NCBI GenBank assembly: GCA_964406105.1 | Contig: CAYOQK010000055.1 | Location: forward strand, 1-48,607 | Source of the DNA: WGAB01 sp964406105 | GTDB taxonomy: Bacteria; Hydrothermota; Hydrothermia; WGAB01 | DNA length: 48,607 bases | Reading direction: 5' to 3' | In this document: positions 25,168-32,898 of the stretch, piece after piece | Position numbering within the stretch: the first letter of the stretch is position 1 | Layout of the letters: the number at the start of each line of letters is the position of its first letter | Notes under the pieces: model-generated | Databases searched by the model: none | What the model was told of the DNA's origin: nothing | Seen by the model: the letters and a program-made list of their open reading frames with translations, nothing else | Position numbers and translations under genes: made by a program

Positions 25168-25899
25168 ATGAGCTCCCTCTATGCAGCCCGAGCAGGACAA
25201 GCAGGCCCCCGGGTAGTGCTGCTCCACGGCGCCGGAGGATGCCACCACGTGTGGCACTACTTCCTGAAACGCCTGGGCCGGAGCGGCCGGGTGTATGCCC
25301 TGGACCTGCCGGGCCATTGCCAAAGCCCACCCCCCAAGGAACACACCTTCCCAGAGTTTGTCCGCCTCCTGAACCAGTGGTTTGATCAGGAACTCGGAGG
25401 CCCTCCCGAGGTACTGGTGGGCCACTCCATGGGCGGCCTGCTGGCCCTGGCTCTCGCAGCCCAAAGGCCCCAGGTGCGCCGCCTGGTGGTGCTCTCGGCT
25501 GCCCTGCGCATCCCCGTGAAACCCCGCACCCAGGTACAACCCGAGGATGTAGAGGAGATCTGTCGCCGCATCTACCACCAGGAACGTTGGGTGCGGTGGT
25601 GCGTGGAACACCGCAGCCAAGTGATCCTGTCCACCCCACCCATCATGCTCCAGGATCTGGATATGGTGCGCCAGGTGGACCTGCGGCCCTTGGCACCCCA
25701 CATCCAACAGCCTGTACACCTGGCCGTGGGCCGCTACGACGAGGTGATCCCCGAAGACCTGATCCGCGAAACCCTGCAGCATCTGCCCCAGGCCCGGCTC
25801 ACCTGGCTGGAAAACTCGGGTCATATGCCCCACCTGGAAGAGGCCGCCCGCGTGGCCGAAATCATTGAAGAGGAGATGTCCCATGCCGCAACCTCCTGA
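25168..25899 (+). CDS. Alpha/beta hydrolase
   Basis: A 243-residue alpha/beta-fold hydrolase. The oxyanion motif is VVLLHGAGGCHHVWHYF near residue 12, the nucleophile elbow is VGHSMGG near residue 89, the acid is probably Asp in VGRYDEVIP near 191, and the histidine is in NSGHMPHLEE near 217. The family includes esterases, C-C hydrolases and haloperoxidases, and the substrate cannot be told from sequence. The start is 1 nt after the preceding stop. The next gene starts inside the last codons of this one (25883), so the CoA-binding, hydrolase and DUF1858 genes form one unit. Confidence 0.88.
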   Translation: MSSLYAARAGQAGPRVVLLHGAGGCHHVWHYFLKRLGRSGRVYALDLPGHCQSPPPKEHTFPEFVRLLNQWFDQELGGPPEVLVGHSMGGLLALALAAQRPQVRRLVVLSAALRIPVKPRTQVQPEDVEEICRRIYHQERWVRWCVEHRSQVILSTPPIMLQDLDMVRQVDLRPLAPHIQQPVHLAVGRYDEVIPEDLIRETLQHLPQARLTWLENSGHMPHLEEAARVAEIIEEEMSHAATS

Positions 25900-26140
25900 G
25901 ATCACCTTGGAAACCACGGTGGAGGAACTGGTGCTCCGATACCCGGAAACGGTGGCGGTGTTCTTCAAACACGGCATTCCTGCCATTTCCTGTGGCACCC
26001 CCATTTGGGGCACCATCGGCGAAAACGCCAAAAAATACGGTGTGAAGGACCCTGAAAAGCTCCTGGCCGACCTACGGGCCAAGGTGCAGCAGGCCCAACC
26101 TCTCACCCTTAAAATTCAACCCACCAAGCCCGAGGAGTGA
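25883..26140 (+). CDS. DUF1858-like small protein
   Basis: An 85-residue protein. TLETTVEELVLRYPETVAVFFKHGI followed by SCGTPIWGTIGENAKKYGV matches the DUF1858 / ScdA-N-like domain, a small helical module often associated with redox proteins and hybrid-cluster proteins. Only one cysteine (SCGT) is present, where many relatives have a CxxC pair. I set the start at the ATG with GAGGAG 8 nt upstream. It overlaps the end of the hydrolase gene by 17 nt and precedes the M16 peptidase gene by 7 nt. Function unknown. Confidence 0.75.
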   Translation: MPQPPEITLETTVEELVLRYPETVAVFFKHGIPAISCGTPIWGTIGENAKKYGVKDPEKLLADLRAKVQQAQPLTLKIQPTKPEE

Positions 26141-26147
26141 TGAATCC

Positions 26148-27446
26148 ATGAAGCGTTGGTTTTCCTGGCTGGTCCTTTTTCTGGGGATCACCGGCCTGCA
26201 GGCCGCAGAAATCCAAACCTTCACCCTGGACAACGGCCTGCAGGTGTACCTGGTAAAGAACCGCATTGTGCCCCTCGTGACCATTGTCACCTCCTTCCAT
26301 GCAGGGGGTACCTACGAAGACTCCATTACCAACGGCCTGTTTCACCTCTACGAGCACATGCTGTTCAAGGGCAACGCCAAATACCCGGATCAGTTGGCCT
26401 TTAAGAAACGACTCCGGGAACTCGGCATCATCTATAACGGCTCCACCTCCACGGAACAGGTGGAATACCACTACACCCTGCCCAGCCGCCTGCTACGGGA
26501 AGGCCTGGACTTCATGGCCGTGGCCATGAAATCCCCCCTGTTTGATGAAGAGGAGCTCCACCGCGAGATCCAGGTGGTCATGGACGAGTTCCGCCGAGAT
26601 TTCTCTGAGCCCACGTACCAACTGTACCAAAAGACCCGAGAGGCCTTCTACGGCCCCTGGTTCTATCGCAAAAACGTCATCGGCGATAGTGCCCAAATCA
26701 AAAACGCCACCCGCGACTTGATGCTTCAGATTCAACGGAACTTTTACAACCCCAACAACTGCAACCTGATTGTGGCCGGTGATCTGGATTTTGCCACCGC
26801 CCGCCGATACATTGAAGAAACCTTCGGCGACTGGCAAAACCAGGCGCCACCTCCCCAGGTAGACCCCGTGCCCCATGTGTCCGAAAACCGGGTGGTGACC
26901 CTTCGGCTGCCCGCAGAACACGCCTATGTACAGGTCCTGTACGCAGGGCCCAATGTGGGGCAACAAACCGAGGATACCTATGTGGCCGATCTCCTGGGGA
27001 CCCTGATGAACGCTCCGGGCTCCCGGTTCCAAACCGTGTTCGTGGATTCCGGCTTGGCCACCTCGGCCTCCTTTGGGTATTACACCCAGCGATACGGTGG
27101 GGAACTCACCTTTTACTTCGTCACCGAATCGGACAAGGTCCCCCAGCTGCGGAAACGCCTGGACCGGTTCATCCAAGAGATGGCCCAACCGGGCTTTTTC
27201 ACCGAGGAGGAGCTGGCCAACGCCAAACGCGCCATTGAGATTGATTACCTCAAGGCCCAAGAGGTGCCCAGCCGCTACGCCGTGGGCCTGGCCTTTTGGA
27301 TCACCGTGGCGGGCTACGACTACTACCAAACCTACGTAGAACACATCCGAGCCCAAACCCTGTCCGCCCTCACGGACTTCGTGAACCGGTACTTGGTGAA
27401 CCAGCCCCACGCCACGGGCATCCTTTACCCCACTAAGGAGCGATAA
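26148..27446 (+). CDS. M16 family zinc peptidase, catalytic subunit
   Basis: A 432-residue inverzincin with a signal peptide (WLVLFLGITGLQAAE), so it acts outside the cytoplasm. The zinc site is intact: HLYEH (His66, Glu69, His70), with the third ligand probably Glu147 in VVMDEFRRD. The C-terminal half is the second M16 domain and lacks a clear Arg/Tyr substrate-binding pair. In family M16B, active and inactive proteins pair to form a clamshell peptidase, and the next gene encodes such an inactive partner. Its start is 7 nt after the DUF1858 gene, and the partner follows after 2 nt, so stoichiometric synthesis is likely. Confidence 0.93.
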   Translation: MKRWFSWLVLFLGITGLQAAEIQTFTLDNGLQVYLVKNRIVPLVTIVTSFHAGGTYEDSITNGLFHLYEHMLFKGNAKYPDQLAFKKRLRELGIIYNGSTSTEQVEYHYTLPSRLLREGLDFMAVAMKSPLFDEEELHREIQVVMDEFRRDFSEPTYQLYQKTREAFYGPWFYRKNVIGDSAQIKNATRDLMLQIQRNFYNPNNCNLIVAGDLDFATARRYIEETFGDWQNQAPPPQVDPVPHVSENRVVTLRLPAEHAYVQVLYAGPNVGQQTEDTYVADLLGTLMNAPGSRFQTVFVDSGLATSASFGYYTQRYGGELTFYFVTESDKVPQLRKRLDRFIQEMAQPGFFTEEELANAKRAIEIDYLKAQEVPSRYAVGLAFWITVAGYDYYQTYVEHIRAQTLSALTDFVNRYLVNQPHATGILYPTKER

Positions 27447-27448
27447 CC

Positions 27449-28747
27449 ATGCGAAAAGCCTTGATTGCCATGGGATTGGCGGTGGCACTGGCCGGCGGCT
27501 TGGGCTGCACGTCGGCCCCAGAGTCCCCACGACTGGAACGCACCACCCTCCGAAACGGCTTGCCCGTGCTGCTCTACTCCCTGCCCGAGGTTCCCACGGT
27601 ATCCGTGGGCATCCTTTTTAAGGGCGGGGCTGCCAAACTCCAACCCGGGCAGGACGGCCTGGAATACCTGGCCGTATCCGCTGCCCTCCAGGGGTCTGAA
27701 GCCCTCCCTTACCCGCGGTTTCGGGAAGAGGCATACGCCTACGGCATTGATCTCTCGGTGCAGCCGCCCCGCAACGACTTCCTGCTGGTCACCGCCAGGG
27801 CCGTGGAACTCTTCGCCCACAAGGCCATCACCCTGTTGGCCGATGGCTTGATGCACCCGGAATGGAACCCCACGGCCTTTGAAAAGGTGCGGCGTCAGCT
27901 GGTGGCCCGTGCCCGCATGAGGGAGCAAAGCCCGGACGAACGGGTGTGGCTCCGGCTCAACGAACGGTTCTACCAAGGCCACCCCTACGCCGTCCGGCCC
28001 GATGGCACACCGGAAACCCTCCAACAATTCACCCTGGAAGACGTCCAGGCTTACTTGCCCGCCCATCTCACGGCCTCGGAACTCATGATCGGGGTCACCG
28101 GCGCCTTTGACCGCGACAGCATTCTGGCTTGGCTGAACGAGACCTTCGGGAACCTCCCCCCAGGCCACTTCCAAGACCCCCAGGTTCCTCCCTTCTCCCG
28201 GCCCGACTCCGAGATGATCTACCACGAAACCCTGCCCATCATTACGGCCTACTTTGCCGCCAAGTTTCCGGCTCCATCCCCTGCAGACTCCGAGTTCGCC
28301 GCGGGCTTCTTGGCCATGCAGGTGCTCTCCCAAGCCCTGGGCGACACCATCCGCACGGGCTACGGCCTCTCCTACGCCGTGTGGGCTGGGCTCTCCATGA
28401 ACCGGGCCAACTACGGGTACCTGTACTTCTCCAGCACCAACGCCAATAAGGCCCTGCACCTCCTGAAGAAAACCCTACACGCTTTTCAGGAGCACCCCAT
28501 CACCCCCGAAGAGAAACAGCACGTGCTCAACCTGTGGCAAACCCTCACCTACATGCGGGAGTCTTCCTCCCAGTCGCTCCTGGCCAGCCTCTTGTCCTTT
28601 GAGTATTTGGGCGCCGGGGCCGAAACCGCTTTGAACCTGGTCCAGAAACTGGAGGCTGTTCCACCGGAGGCGATCCAGAACTTTTTGAAGACTTACCCTG
28701 AACCCTTCGTGGCCTACCTGCTGCTCCAGGAAACTGCACGCCCATGA
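27449..28747 (+). CDS. M16 family peptidase, non-catalytic subunit
   Basis: A 432-residue M16-fold protein, the same length as its neighbour. The place of the HxxEH motif reads GLEYLAVSAALQGS (His to Tyr, Glu to Val, His to Ser), so it cannot bind zinc. It does carry the C-terminal Arg/Tyr motif (DTIRTGYGLSYAVWAGL) that in heterodimeric M16B enzymes binds the peptide carboxylate. The N-terminus is an export signal followed by Cys20 (VALAGGLGCTSAPE), so it may be a lipoprotein, although the lipobox is imperfect. The stop overlaps the next start as ATGA. Together with the upstream gene it should form one secreted heterodimeric peptidase. Confidence 0.9.
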   Translation: MRKALIAMGLAVALAGGLGCTSAPESPRLERTTLRNGLPVLLYSLPEVPTVSVGILFKGGAAKLQPGQDGLEYLAVSAALQGSEALPYPRFREEAYAYGIDLSVQPPRNDFLLVTARAVELFAHKAITLLADGLMHPEWNPTAFEKVRRQLVARARMREQSPDERVWLRLNERFYQGHPYAVRPDGTPETLQQFTLEDVQAYLPAHLTASELMIGVTGAFDRDSILAWLNETFGNLPPGHFQDPQVPPFSRPDSEMIYHETLPIITAYFAAKFPAPSPADSEFAAGFLAMQVLSQALGDTIRTGYGLSYAVWAGLSMNRANYGYLYFSSTNANKALHLLKKTLHAFQEHPITPEEKQHVLNLWQTLTYMRESSSQSLLASLLSFEYLGAGAETALNLVQKLEAVPPEAIQNFLKTYPEPFVAYLLLQETARP

Positions 28748-28959
28748 GTCAAAACCAGAGCCCCGGGATCCAGGTGGAGTACCAGAACCAGGTGTTGACC
28801 GTGGAGCAACCGGTGCGCCGGGTGATTGATCTCCTGAAGCACCTCCACCTGAACCCTGAAGAGGTGCTGGTGTTCCGCGGCGAAGAGGTGCTCACTGAGG
28901 ACGAACCCCTGCGCGAGGGCGATCGGCTCTTTATCCTGGAAGTGGTTTCCCGGGGCTGA
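28744..28959 (+). CDS. ThiS/MoaD-like ubiquitin-fold protein
   Basis: A 71-residue beta-grasp protein: QVEYQNQVLTVE, RVIDLLKHLHLNPEEVLVFRGEEVLTEDEPLREGDRLFILEVVS. The layout and length fit ThiS/MoaD sulfur carriers, in which a C-terminal GG is adenylated and thiocarboxylated. Here the terminus is SRG, so only the final glycine is kept. Such carriers support thiamin, molybdopterin or tRNA thiolation. No E1-like enzyme or thiolase is nearby. Its start overlaps the stop of the M16 gene and recO starts 4 nt after its stop. Confidence 0.8.
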   Translation: MSQNQSPGIQVEYQNQVLTVEQPVRRVIDLLKHLHLNPEEVLVFRGEEVLTEDEPLREGDRLFILEVVSRG

Positions 28960-28963
28960 GCCG

Positions 28964-29719
28964 ATGCCCTCGTTGCCCCAACGGGTTCGGACCCGGGCCC
29001 TGGTGTTCCGACGGATCCCCTATCAAGAGGCGTCGGCCATCTACGAACTCTTCACCTACCGACTGGGACGGCTCAAGGTGCTGGTGCGCGGGGCCCGCCG
29101 GCCCCGCAGCCGCTGGGTATCCACCCTGGAACCCTTCCACGTGATTGAAGCGGTGATCCATCGGCGAGACACCCGAGAGATCCAGAGCCTTTCCGAGGCC
29201 CATATCCTGCAAGCGTACCCTGGCCTCCGCACCTCTTACGAACGCCAGCGGGCAGCAAGCCAGCTCTTTGAATGGGTACGGCACCTGGTGCCCGAAGACA
29301 CCCCAGCCCCCCATCTCTACTCCTTAACCGAGCGGGTGTTCCATCTGCTCGCTACCGAGGGGAACTCAGAGGCCTTAGAGGTGGCGTTTCTGCTCCGCGC
29401 TGCCCAACAAATGGGGTACACGCCCCGGCTGGATCGGTGTCAACGCTGCGGTCAACCCCATCCCACCCACCTCTCTGCCGCCCATGGGGGGGCCCTGTGT
29501 GCCCCATGTGCCCGCACCGTGGACACCCCCGTCATCGCCCTGGGTGCCAACGGCCTCCGAAAACTTCGGGAACTCCAACGTCTCCCCCTCAGCCAAGTGG
29601 TTCGGGTCCCCAATCCCAGGGTCCTGGATTCCCTGGTGGAGTTTTTGAATCAAGTGATGGACCTCAATCTGCCCCGTCCCCGGGCTCCACAATCACCACC
29701 CTGGGGCGAAACCCCTTGA
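28964..29719 (+). CDS. recO: DNA repair protein RecO
   Basis: A 251-residue recombination mediator that anneals single strands and loads RecA with RecR. The N-terminal OB-fold reads RVRTRALVFRRIPYQEASAIYELFTYRLGRLKVLVRGARRP, typical of RecO. A zinc-type site, CQRCGQPHPTH with a later CAPC, lies near residues 156-183, and the helical C-terminal domain is complete. There is no Shine-Dalgarno sequence, so translation is probably coupled to the upstream small protein. The last 56 nt overlap the end of panD on the opposite strand. Confidence 0.93.
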   Translation: MPSLPQRVRTRALVFRRIPYQEASAIYELFTYRLGRLKVLVRGARRPRSRWVSTLEPFHVIEAVIHRRDTREIQSLSEAHILQAYPGLRTSYERQRAASQLFEWVRHLVPEDTPAPHLYSLTERVFHLLATEGNSEALEVAFLLRAAQQMGYTPRLDRCQRCGQPHPTHLSAAHGGALCAPCARTVDTPVIALGANGLRKLRELQRLPLSQVVRVPNPRVLDSLVEFLNQVMDLNLPRPRAPQSPPWGETP

Positions 29720-30005
29720 GGTCTTCGTCGTCCATCCAGGTGTAGGCAGCGATGATCAAGAGATCGCCCGGCTGGGCCAACCGGGCGGCCGCCCCATTGA
29801 GGATCACGTCCCCCGGCTTCCCCTGGATCACATAGGTAGAAAACCGGGCTCCGTTGGTGATATTGTAGATGTCCACCCGCTCATACGGGGCCAAATCGGC
29901 CTGTTCCAGGTACTCCGGCCCCAGGGTGATGCTGCCTTCGTACCCCAGGTGGGTTCCGGTCACCCGGAGGCGGTGGATCTTGGACTTCAGCACCAAACGC
30001 TTCAT
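29664..30005 (-). CDS. panD: Aspartate 1-decarboxylase (pro-enzyme)
   Basis: A 113-residue pro-enzyme that makes beta-alanine for pantothenate. The self-cleavage site YEGSITL (Gly24-Ser25) creates the pyruvoyl group; the substrate-side Lys9, Arg54-type and Tyr58-type regions (KSKIHRLRVT, ITNGARFSTYVI) and NGAAARL are present. Length is close to the usual 115-125. Its start overlaps the panC stop as ATGA, so the two are made together. The 3' end overlaps recO convergently. Confidence 0.97.
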   Translation of the reverse strand: MKRLVLKSKIHRLRVTGTHLGYEGSITLGPEYLEQADLAPYERVDIYNITNGARFSTYVIQGKPGDVILNGAAARLAQPGDLLIIAAYTWMDDEDLKGFRPRVVIVEPGDGAD

Positions 30006-30862
30006 GGCACCTGGATCTCCATGTTGTCAATGAGCCGAGCCGGCCCCACATGCACCGCCAAGGCCACCAGAACTTGCTGGCCCGATTTTAACGGCCCTAC
30101 AGGCTGCAGGGTTTCGGGATCCACCACTGCCACATAGTCAATCTTTCGCACGTGGGGGTGCGACTCAATGAACTCGTGCACCTCCCGGATGATGCGGGAG
30201 GGATCACGTTCGCCCTGGGCGATCAATTCCCGGGCCATCAGAAGGCCCCGGTACAAAGACAAGGCCGAGCGTCGTTCCTCTTGGGACAGGTAGCGATTGC
30301 GGGAGCTCATGGCCAACCCGTCGGGCTCCCGCACGATAGGGCATCCCACAATCTCCACGGGCATGTTCAGATCCCGCACCATCCGCTGAATGACGCGCCA
30401 CTGCTGGTAATCCTTTTTGCCGAAGTAGGCCCGGTGGGGCTTCACGGCTTCAAAGAGTTTGGTCACCACCGTGGTAACCCCGCGGAAATGGCCTGGACGA
30501 AAGGCTCCACACAGGGTTTGGGTAAGATGTCCTGTGACCTCCACGAAGGTGACGAACCCTTCGGGATACATCTCCTCCACTGGGGGCATGAACACGTAGT
30601 CCACCCCGGCTCGCTCGCACTTGGCCAGGTCTCCCTCAGGATCCCGGGGGTACCGCTCGTAGTCCTCGTTGGGCCCGAATTGGGTGGGGTTCACGAAGAT
30701 GGACACCACGGTCACATCGTTTTCATCCGTACTGCAACGAACCAGGGAAAGGTGGCCATCGTGCAGCGCTCCCATGGTGGGAACAAAGCCGATGCTCTTG
30801 CCCTGTTGCCGCAGGTCGTCGGCCACCTTTTGCATCTCTCGGATCCGTTCAATCACCCGCAT
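30002..30862 (-). CDS. panC: Pantothenate synthetase
   Basis: A 286-residue enzyme that joins pantoate and beta-alanine using ATP. The motifs are FVPTMGALHDGHLSLV (HIGH-like) near residue 27, SIFVNPTQFGPNEDYERYPR near 56 and YFGKKDYQQWRVIQ near 145, with MSSRNRYLS near 185. The open frame extends 33 codons upstream, but the family always starts close to the MRVIERIREMQ segment, and a -10 box TATATT lies just 7 nt before this ATG. Transcription should therefore start at or beside the start codon. panD follows with an overlap, and fabD lies upstream in the same direction. Confidence 0.96.
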   Translation of the reverse strand: MRVIERIREMQKVADDLRQQGKSIGFVPTMGALHDGHLSLVRCSTDENDVTVVSIFVNPTQFGPNEDYERYPRDPEGDLAKCERAGVDYVFMPPVEEMYPEGFVTFVEVTGHLTQTLCGAFRPGHFRGVTTVVTKLFEAVKPHRAYFGKKDYQQWRVIQRMVRDLNMPVEIVGCPIVREPDGLAMSSRNRYLSQEERRSALSLYRGLLMARELIAQGERDPSRIIREVHEFIESHPHVRKIDYVAVVDPETLQPVGPLKSGQQVLVALAVHVGPARLIDNMEIQVP

Positions 30863-30869
30863 ATGCCAA

Positions 30870-30899
30870 AATATACGGCCTTTCCCGGGTCCGAGAGAA
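30870..30899 (-). promoter_or_regulatory. Promoter of panC-panD with -10 box 7 nt before the ATG
   Basis: On the minus strand TATATT (30875-30870) ends 7 nt before the panC start codon. A weak -35 box TTCTCT (30899-30894) lies 18 nt upstream. No Shine-Dalgarno site fits between, so the message is probably leaderless. Confidence 0.6.
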
Positions 30900-30914
30900 C
30901 CCGGTCTTGCCCGG

Positions 30915-31844
30915 CTACTCGCCAGAGGCAGAGGGCTCGGGCAGATCCAGTTGTTCCTCATGGATCCCCAGGATCTCCACCCCCTTCAAGGTGCGGCGGG
31001 CCAGCCCCTGGAGCACGGTTCCCGGGCCCACCTCCACAAAGCGTTGTCCACCCAAACGCTGGGCTTCCTTCAAGGCTTGGGCCCATAGAACCGGTTGCCG
31101 CAGTTGCACCTTTAGGGCTTCTTTCAAGGTTTGGGGATCCTGGGTGGCCTTGGCCGTGGCATTGGGGATCACCGGGCACCGGGGGGTTTGAAAGGGCATC
31201 TGATCCACAAAGGTGGCAAACTCCCGCTGGGCAGGCTCCATCAACGGCGAATGAAAGGCGGCGGACACCCGCAACCGGACCACCCGTTTGGCCCCTCGTT
31301 CCCTGAGGAGTTCCATGGCCTGCAACACTGCCTCCTCCTCACCGGAGATCACCACTTGGCCAGGGGAGTTGAAGTTGGCGGCCACCACGGTGCCGGGCAC
31401 CGAAGAAAGCACTTCTTCAATGACCTCTGGGGCCAGGCCGATGATGGCCGCCATGGTGCCTGCTCGGCGTTCTGCGGCCTGCTGCATCAAACGGGCCCGT
31501 TGCCCCACCAATCGGAGTCCGGTTTCATAGTCCACGGCACCAGCCGCATAGAGGGCCGAGAGTTCCCCTAAGGAGTGGCCCATCACCACGTCGGGCCTTC
31601 GGTGTCGGTGCTCCACCAGGAACCGGGTCAAGGCCGCTTCGTAAACGAACAGGGCAGGCTGGGCATACAGGGTTTGGGTGAGGGTTTCCTCGGGGCCCTC
31701 AAAGGACACCTGTCGGAGGGGCAAATCCAAGATCTCTTCAGCCTGTTGATACATCTCTTGCACCCAGGGGAACCGGTCGTACAGCCGTTTTCCCATGCCT
31801 ACCTGCTGACTTCCTTGTCCGGGAAACATCCACACCTCTGCCAT
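30915..31844 (-). CDS. fabD: Malonyl-CoA:ACP transacylase
   Basis: A 309-residue cytoplasmic enzyme that moves malonyl groups from CoA to acyl carrier protein for fatty-acid synthesis. Signatures: FPGQGSQQVGMG at the N-terminus, the nucleophile elbow VVMGHSLGELSALYAAG (Ser near residue 90), RLRVSAAFHSPLMEPA with the catalytic His near 200, and EVGPGTVLQGL near the end. I chose the ATG at 31844, which has GGGAGG 7 nt upstream, rather than the in-frame codon 15 residues earlier. It is not followed by other fab genes; panC and panD come next, giving a cluster of CoA- and ACP-related supply genes. Confidence 0.97.
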   Translation of the reverse strand: MAEVWMFPGQGSQQVGMGKRLYDRFPWVQEMYQQAEEILDLPLRQVSFEGPEETLTQTLYAQPALFVYEAALTRFLVEHRHRRPDVVMGHSLGELSALYAAGAVDYETGLRLVGQRARLMQQAAERRAGTMAAIIGLAPEVIEEVLSSVPGTVVAANFNSPGQVVISGEEEAVLQAMELLRERGAKRVVRLRVSAAFHSPLMEPAQREFATFVDQMPFQTPRCPVIPNATAKATQDPQTLKEALKVQLRQPVLWAQALKEAQRLGGQRFVEVGPGTVLQGLARRTLKGVEILGIHEEQLDLPEPSASGE

Positions 31845-31905
31845 AACCAACCTCCCTTCGTGTGGTGCTAAGGATACGGGAAGCCCCAAGGCTCAACTTC
31901 CTTCC

Positions 31906-31934
31906 TTGACACCCCTGGGGGGCACGGTTACAAT
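31906..31934 (+). promoter_or_regulatory. Consensus promoter of the SPFH gene, leaderless arrangement
   Basis: A perfect TTGACA (31906-31911) and TACAAT (31929-31934) are separated by 17 nt. The start codon at 31942 lies 7 nt after the -10 box, exactly where transcription should begin, and there is no ribosome site. Confidence 0.85.
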
Positions 31935-31941
31935 GGCAGCG

Positions 31942-32898
31942 ATGTGGACGGTTCTGGTTGTACTGCTTATCCTCGCTGCCCTGGCCTACTGGGTGTACAA
32001 AACCTCCGTGCGTGTGGTCATTACTGAACGCGGAGGCGAAATCATGGCGGTTCGCCAGTTCAACTTCACGGTTCCCTTGGCAGCCAGCATCGTGGGGATC
32101 CTGCTCGCACTCCTGGTGGTTTTCAGCATCCGGGTGGTGCCTGTGGGCCACGCTCTCGTGAAATTCAACGTGCTCACCAAAACCTTTTCCGTGGCTGGAG
32201 AGGGGGTCACCTTTGTGCCCCCCTTTCTCTACAACACCTATCTCTACGATCTCCGACGGCAAGAGTACACCATGTCTGCCCGCAAGGGCGAGGGCAAACG
32301 CCGCGACATTGACGATTCCCTGTGGAGCCCCACCAAGGAAGGCCTCCAGGTGGGCATTGACTTGACCTGCTGGTACCGCATCAATCCGGATAGCCTCATC
32401 TCGGTGCACCGCCGCATCGGTCCCGACTACGACGAAAAGGTGGTACGGCCCGCCATCCGATCCATCGTGCGCCACGTCATCTCCGAGTACCCCATCATGG
32501 ACGTGTACTCGGCCAAACGGCTGTACATCCAACAGGAGATCCTGGATCGCCTTCGCAAACTCCTGGAGCCCGATGGCTTCATCGTAGAGGAGATCGTGCT
32601 CCGGGACGTGCACTTCACCCCGGACTTCGCCCGTGCCATTGAACAGAAGCAGATTGCTCAACAGGAAGCCGAGCGCATGAAGTACGTGCTGCAGAAGGAG
32701 CAACTGGAGGCCCAACGGAAACAGATTGAAGCCGAGGGGAAGGCCAAGGCCATTGAAATCGTGTCGCAACAACTCAAGAAACACCCGGAGTACATCCGCT
32801 ATCTGTACGTGGAGAAACTCTCGGACCAGGTCCAGGTGATCGTTTCCGACCAAGGCACCATCCTGAACCTGGGTGAGGTGCTCAAGAAGGGTCAATGA
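31942..32898 (+). CDS. SPFH/band 7 (prohibitin-like) membrane protein
   Basis: A 318-residue membrane-anchored SPFH protein. Two hydrophobic segments (about residues 2-17 and 40-60) precede the SPFH domain (RVVPVGHALVKFNVLTKTF, GEGVTFVPPF, VGIDLTCWYRI, DVYSAKRLYIQQEI). A coiled-coil region rich in Glu, Gln and Lys follows, from about 235 to 275. Such proteins form ring-like assemblies that organise membrane microdomains and regulate proteases such as FtsH. I chose the ATG at 31942 because the promoter's -10 box covers the earlier ATG at 31933. The stop overlaps the UbiA start (ATGA). Confidence 0.9.
   Translation: MWTVLVVLLILAALAYWVYKTSVRVVITERGGEIMAVRQFNFTVPLAASIVGILLALLVVFSIRVVPVGHALVKFNVLTKTFSVAGEGVTFVPPFLYNTYLYDLRRQEYTMSARKGEGKRRDIDDSLWSPTKEGLQVGIDLTCWYRINPDSLISVHRRIGPDYDEKVVRPAIRSIVRHVISEYPIMDVYSAKRLYIQQEILDRLRKLLEPDGFIVEEIVLRDVHFTPDFARAIEQKQIAQQEAERMKYVLQKEQLEAQRKQIEAEGKAKAIEIVSQQLKKHPEYIRYLYVEKLSDQVQVIVSDQGTILNLGEVLKKGQ

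Noticed and set aside
30152..31306. 384-codon open frame on the + strand
   Set aside because: It is antisense to panC and fabD, both clear enzymes.
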